Source: Parastagonospora avenae f. sp. tritici 18332-5
Taxonomy: Eukaryota > Ascomycota > Dothideomycetes > Pleosporales > Phaeosphaeriaceae
Length of the DNA: 16,105 nt
NCBI GenBank assembly: GCA_022559985.1
Contig: JAFJTR010000189.1
Location: forward strand, 1-16,105
Reading direction: 5' to 3'
Position numbers and translations under genes: made by a program. Positions 15,314 to 16,105 of the stretch are shown here, in pieces (position 1 is the stretch's first letter; every line of letters starts with the position of its first letter). The notes beneath the pieces were generated by a model. It searched no databases. It had not been told where the DNA came from and worked only from the letters and a program-made list of their open reading frames with translations.

Positions 15314-16105
15314 TCAGTCGCGGAGGAGAGGTGGGCGCAGGCCAACTTGAGCCACCCAGGCGGCATGCTTCAGCTTATTAAGCGGTTTTGTAAGGCCATC
15401 AGCAGCCATCTTAGCAGTAGGGACGTATTAAAGGTCGATTTTGCCGTCCTTAACTTAGTCCTTGATGTAGTAGTAGTAGATATCAACGTGCTTCGTACGC
15501 TCATGATGACCCTCAGAGGAGACGAGCTGTATAGAAGGTTGATTGTCGCCGAGGAGCTTCAGCGGGGTGATGTCTGTGCCTAAGTAATTGAGCTGGCGGA
15601 GCAGTCGAACGAGCCAGGTGGCTTCCTTGGAGCAGAACGTCAGGCCAACGTACTCTGCCTCAGTGGTTGAGGTAGTAACAAAACGCTGCTTGCTAGACTT
15701 GTAGCAGATAGTGCTGCCTGCGAACTTAAAGAGGTAACTAGAGGTTAACTTGCGATCCTCTGCGTCAGCAAACAAGGCGTCGCTGTATGCGTGGAGTCTA
15801 AGGTCTTGATCGTAGGTTAGTGACGTAGGTAACGCCTTCGAGTAGATGTCGAGCGTAAGCGCAGAAGCGTTAGCCGGAGCTTTAAAACGCATCACGAGGG
15901 CCTTATACGTGTATAGGTAGTTGATGACCTGCAGAGCGTAATTGTAATGATTATCTGTTAGGTTGGCTATAGCTCAAGCCAAGTATCTAACATGAAATGC
16001 GACGTTGACGCGCAGCTGCGAGGCAGGGTAGAGTAGGCGACCAATGACAGACTGGTAACGCTGTAGGGCTTGTTCCTCGCAGACGTTGTCGGAGCGGCGG
16101 AGTCT
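15314..16105 (-). pseudogene. Ty1/copia polyprotein 3' end (reverse transcriptase tail and RNase H), RIP-damaged
   Basis: The frame enters from the right edge with ALQRYQSVIGRLLYPASQLR and NYALQVINYLYTYKALVMRF, the end of the copia reverse transcriptase region. It then gives RNase H: LHAYSDALFADAEDRK with the first Asp, STTEAEYVGL with the Glu, GDNQPSIQL with the next Asp, and HVDIYYYYIKD. It ends PTAKMAADGLTKPLNKLKHA and a terminal TGA at 15314-15316. In-frame stops interrupt it: TGA at 15974-15976 and TAA at 15455-15457 and 15428-15430. Both TAAs are where Gln (CAA) fits, as in RIP. The rest of the element lies beyond 16105. It makes cDNA in active copies; this one cannot. Confidence 0.92.

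Overview
The window looks like accessory, transposon-rich DNA from a filamentous ascomycete, most likely a dothideomycete of the Pleosporales type. The reasons are short 47-57 bp introns with fungal branch sites, the gene families present, and old repeats whose reading frames are broken mainly by TGG-to-TAG and CAA-to-TAA changes. Those are CpA-to-TpA changes on one strand, the signature of repeat-induced point mutation (RIP). The genus is an inference; nothing here fixes it.

Layout. Positions 1-1108 (minus) hold a heavily mutated OrsD-like (DUF3505) reading frame. A 244-bp solo LTR with target duplication ATTCG lies at 1403-1646. The main gene is at 1807-6011 (minus). Read naively it breaks into separate open frames, but four introns join these into one intact 1333-residue protein. 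It has a patatin-like phospholipase domain, an NB-ARC NTPase and about 12 tetratricopeptide repeats, so it is a fungal NLR-type receptor. About 250 bp upstream of its start codon lies a truncated Tc1/mariner-like transposase (6259-7185, plus).

Positions 7528-12627 are one 5100-bp hAT transposon with 21-bp terminal inverted repeats and a perfect 8-bp target duplication (GTGATACT). Its transposase (9654-12248, minus) is a single frame with about 20 stop codons, and both visible catalytic aspartates are changed to asparagine. Nested in its 3' part are a gag-like gene remnant between two direct repeats (7988-9486) and a 321-bp solo LTR (7638-7958, duplication CAAGG). To the right are two more solo LTRs (12693-12911, AGGCT; 13393-13701, TTAAG), a single-exon protein-kinase-like gene (13809-14633, minus), an AATCG-type satellite, and the 3' end of a RIP-mutated Ty1/copia element that runs off the right edge.

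Only two genes look functional: the NLR and the kinase-like gene. The rest is layered mobile DNA. The NLR is the most interesting item. Its 126-bp TPR repeats are nearly identical at DNA level, differ at a few fixed residue positions, and have escaped the mutation that destroyed neighbouring repeats.
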